NCBI GenBank assembly: GCA_032252755.1
Contig: JAVUPY010000053.1
Location: forward strand, 1-64,000
Reading direction: 5' to 3'
Origin: Terriglobia bacterium
Lineage (GTDB): Bacteria > Acidobacteriota > Terriglobia > Terriglobales > Acidobacteriaceae
Length of the DNA: 64,000 nt
Below are positions 61,735 through 64,000 of the stretch, one piece after another. The translations under genes and the position numbers were made by a program. The first letter of the stretch is position 1; each line of letters begins with the position of its first letter. The notes beneath the pieces are model-generated. The model did no database searches, was not told the origin of the DNA, and was given only the letters and a program-made list of their open reading frames with translations.

Positions 61735-62139
61735 TCACTTCTTGCCCTTAGGAGGCGGCCCTTTAGTTGGAGGCTCCGAAGTCCGTGGATCACCGAATAA
61801 CTCGCGCACCAGATCGAGCAATTTCTCCGGTTCGTAGGTGGAGAGTTGGTGATCGGCCCAGCGGCACTCCTGGAAACCAGTAGGGCTTAGATAGATGACC
61901 GGCGACTCGGGTTTCTCCTCCTTAAATGCTTTTGCCAGCGTAGCGCAATCGTTCTCGGGCCCGAGGCTGGAGGTCACAACGAGACCAGCAATGCCCGACC
62001 CCATCAGGTGCATCGCTTCCTTGGCTTCCGGCATGGAATGTGCAGTGATGACATTGAACTTGGCGGTTTCCAGCAGTAGCTTTCGCGTGGAAAGGGCACT
62101 GTCGGGTTCGTGTTCAGCAACGAGGAGGGCAGGTCTCAT
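61735..62139 (-). CDS. Receiver-like protein lacking phosphoacceptor residues
   Basis: 134 residues, AAGGAAGTC before the ATG. A response-regulator receiver fold: acidic patch AEHEPD near residue 9, helix RKLLLETAKFNVITAHS, then strand GLVVTSS where the phosphorylated Asp would be (Thr56 instead), and YLSPTGF where the conserved Lys should be. Those changes mean it is probably not phosphorylated. A basic Pro/Lys tail of about 20 residues follows. Divergent from the next membrane protein. Confidence 0.7.
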   Translation of the reverse strand: MRPALLVAEHEPDSALSTRKLLLETAKFNVITAHSMPEAKEAMHLMGSGIAGLVVTSSLGPENDCATLAKAFKEEKPESPVIYLSPTGFQECRWADHQLSTYEPEKLLDLVRELFGDPRTSEPPTKGPPPKGKK

Positions 62140-62302
62140 GACTTCCTTAAGTCTCCAGTTGGAATGAAATCCAGATCCTCAAGTTGCATGGCGCGCTGGG
62201 AATCGTGAAGTTTCCGGACAATGTGGATTTCCGGAATTGCGACAACTCGCGAATGGCAACTTGCGTATTCCGGTTGGTACACTAGCCGACGAGGATGGTG
62301 GG

Positions 62303-63040
62303 ATGTCTTCGAGCGCAAATACCGGGACCACTGGGCCACGGCTGGAACTTGCCAGCCAGCGAAAAATTCGTGAACGCAATAAGAGCTACTACCGGGTGCT
62401 GCATTGGCCCATCTGGATCACGGTCTTTTATCTTGCGCCGGGTCCCCTGACATTTACGCTCTTCGCACATGGCGTCAACAAGGGGATGGCGATTTGGCTT
62501 GGCATCGTGATGCTGGGTACTGGAATCGCGGGCTTATTTGGCCAACTGCCCGGCGTCGAGCCAAAACCGTATATCATCCGCTTCACCGAAGACCGTCCGA
62601 ACCCACTGTATCGCCGCATCTGCTACACGCTGGCTTGGAGCGAACTGGTGACCTATGCGGTCCTCAATGTCGCAGGACTCGTGTGGGCGCTAGTCTCCGG
62701 GCAATGGCGACTACAGCAGTTCTATCACGCCGCTTATTTTCCGATCGCGGGGACGATATGGCTACTCGGGTTGCTAGGCGTGCTGCCGCGGGTAAGGCCC
62801 TCGACCAAGGGAGAGGGCGACGAGCGCCGGTATTTCTATGGGACAGTGTGGTCGGTACCTCTAGCGCAGACCGTGCTCTGGATGATGTACTTAGCAGCGC
62901 CGCACGGTGGGTTCGTACCCGATCTCTCGAAGCTGCTGGTCTTCCTGGCAATCATCGCATTCATGGGCCGCCTGGCGGTGAAGGGAATGCTGCCGCGGAC
63001 GCGGAAGATCGTGCCCGGGGAATTGGCGATTTCCGATTGA
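62303..63040 (+). CDS. Multi-pass membrane protein, unknown
   Basis: 245 residues from ATG 62303, with GAGGATGGTGGG upstream; in-frame TTG at 62237 is not favoured. About six hydrophobic helices (WPIWITVFYLAPGPLTFTLF, MAIWLGIVMLGTGIAGLF, ICYTLAWSELVTYAVLNVAG, FPIAGTIWLLGLLGVLP, FVPDLSKLLVFLAIIAFMG). Cytoplasmic loops are basic. No transporter motif recognised. Divergent from the receiver-like gene and 209 bases before pyrG. Confidence 0.75.
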   Translation: MSSSANTGTTGPRLELASQRKIRERNKSYYRVLHWPIWITVFYLAPGPLTFTLFAHGVNKGMAIWLGIVMLGTGIAGLFGQLPGVEPKPYIIRFTEDRPNPLYRRICYTLAWSELVTYAVLNVAGLVWALVSGQWRLQQFYHAAYFPIAGTIWLLGLLGVLPRVRPSTKGEGDERRYFYGTVWSVPLAQTVLWMMYLAAPHGGFVPDLSKLLVFLAIIAFMGRLAVKGMLPRTRKIVPGELAISD

Positions 63041-63132
63041 AAACCGGCTAACCACAGAAGCGGCGAACGGCGATTGTTTGTCGAAGCGTTGGATGGACCG
63101 AGAGCATTGCACAAGTTTTGGTGCACGGGTGA

Positions 63133-64000
<868 letters not shown>

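Overview
This 64 kb window reads as ordinary chromosome of a diderm, LPS-making bacterium, most likely an Acidobacteriota (Koribacter/Terriglobia-like). That placement is inferred from family resemblance and intergenic style, not from any rRNA marker. By eye the G+C is about 60%. Lipid A/Kdo genes (lpxD fragment, kdsC, kdsD), a type-B succinate dehydrogenase (sdhCAB), NADP-type icd with an LDH-like mdh, plsY/gpsA/pgpA and many exported or lipoprotein genes fit this. No tRNA, rRNA, CRISPR, transposase or phage gene was recognised.

Layout. 1-4.5 kb: end of lpxD, an orphan HisKA-like protein, a VIT/CCC1 transporter and uvrA. 4.9-8.3 kb: icd, mdh and a lipoprotein on the plus strand. 8.3-13.3 kb: two cyclophilins (one cytoplasmic, one exported) flank a gene-poor, AT-richer stretch with two orphan lipoproteins. 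From 33.7 kb back to 12.6 kb runs a long minus-strand series: rimO, yacG, pgpA, an NHL protein, cinA, thpR, plsY, gpsA, an exported protein, an HD-GYP sensor, ftsY, ribD, ribE, a VOC protein, rdgB, sdhCAB, an M15-like protein, an M19 dipeptidase and a cyclophilin. 33.8-36.3 kb: a compact SMR flippase-like/GT2/WecE cassette for a 4-amino sugar. 36.4-40.1 kb: an overlapping pair of exported M16 proteins, one with and one without the zinc motif. 40.2-48.5 kb: nucleic-acid enzymes (metallophosphoesterase, nucleotidyltransferase, stand-alone LigD polymerase, DUF72, Lhr). 48.6-62 kb: envelope and housekeeping genes (kdsC, two tandem TPR proteins, PBP1, proS, an alkyltransferase-like protein, pstS, kdsD and small proteins). 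The right edge is the start of pyrG.

The most unusual feature is between the genes. About fifteen intergenic gaps hold short arrays of degenerate 7-9 bp units, several as two facing arms able to form long imperfect hairpins. They recall the heptanucleotide STRR sequences of heterocystous cyanobacteria but use several different consensus words. A second dispersed family is a REP-like palindrome (CCCACATCTGC / GCAGATGTGGG and variants). Two further points deserve attention. A probable 32-codon gene at 50.8-50.95 kb has its own promoter-like hexamers and a perfect terminator. The pyrG fragment starts acidobacterial-like but becomes actinobacterial-like and more GC-rich after about 60-80 codons, which suggests a recombinant gene or an assembly chimera.

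Together the genes give TCA-cycle steps (icd, mdh, sdhCAB), riboflavin synthesis (ribD, ribE), phospholipid synthesis (gpsA, plsY, pgpA), envelope sugars and lipid A (lpxD, kdsC, kdsD, wecE cassette), peptidoglycan synthesis and DNA damage handling (uvrA plus the alkyltransferase-like protein, LigD polymerase, Lhr, cinA, rdgB).
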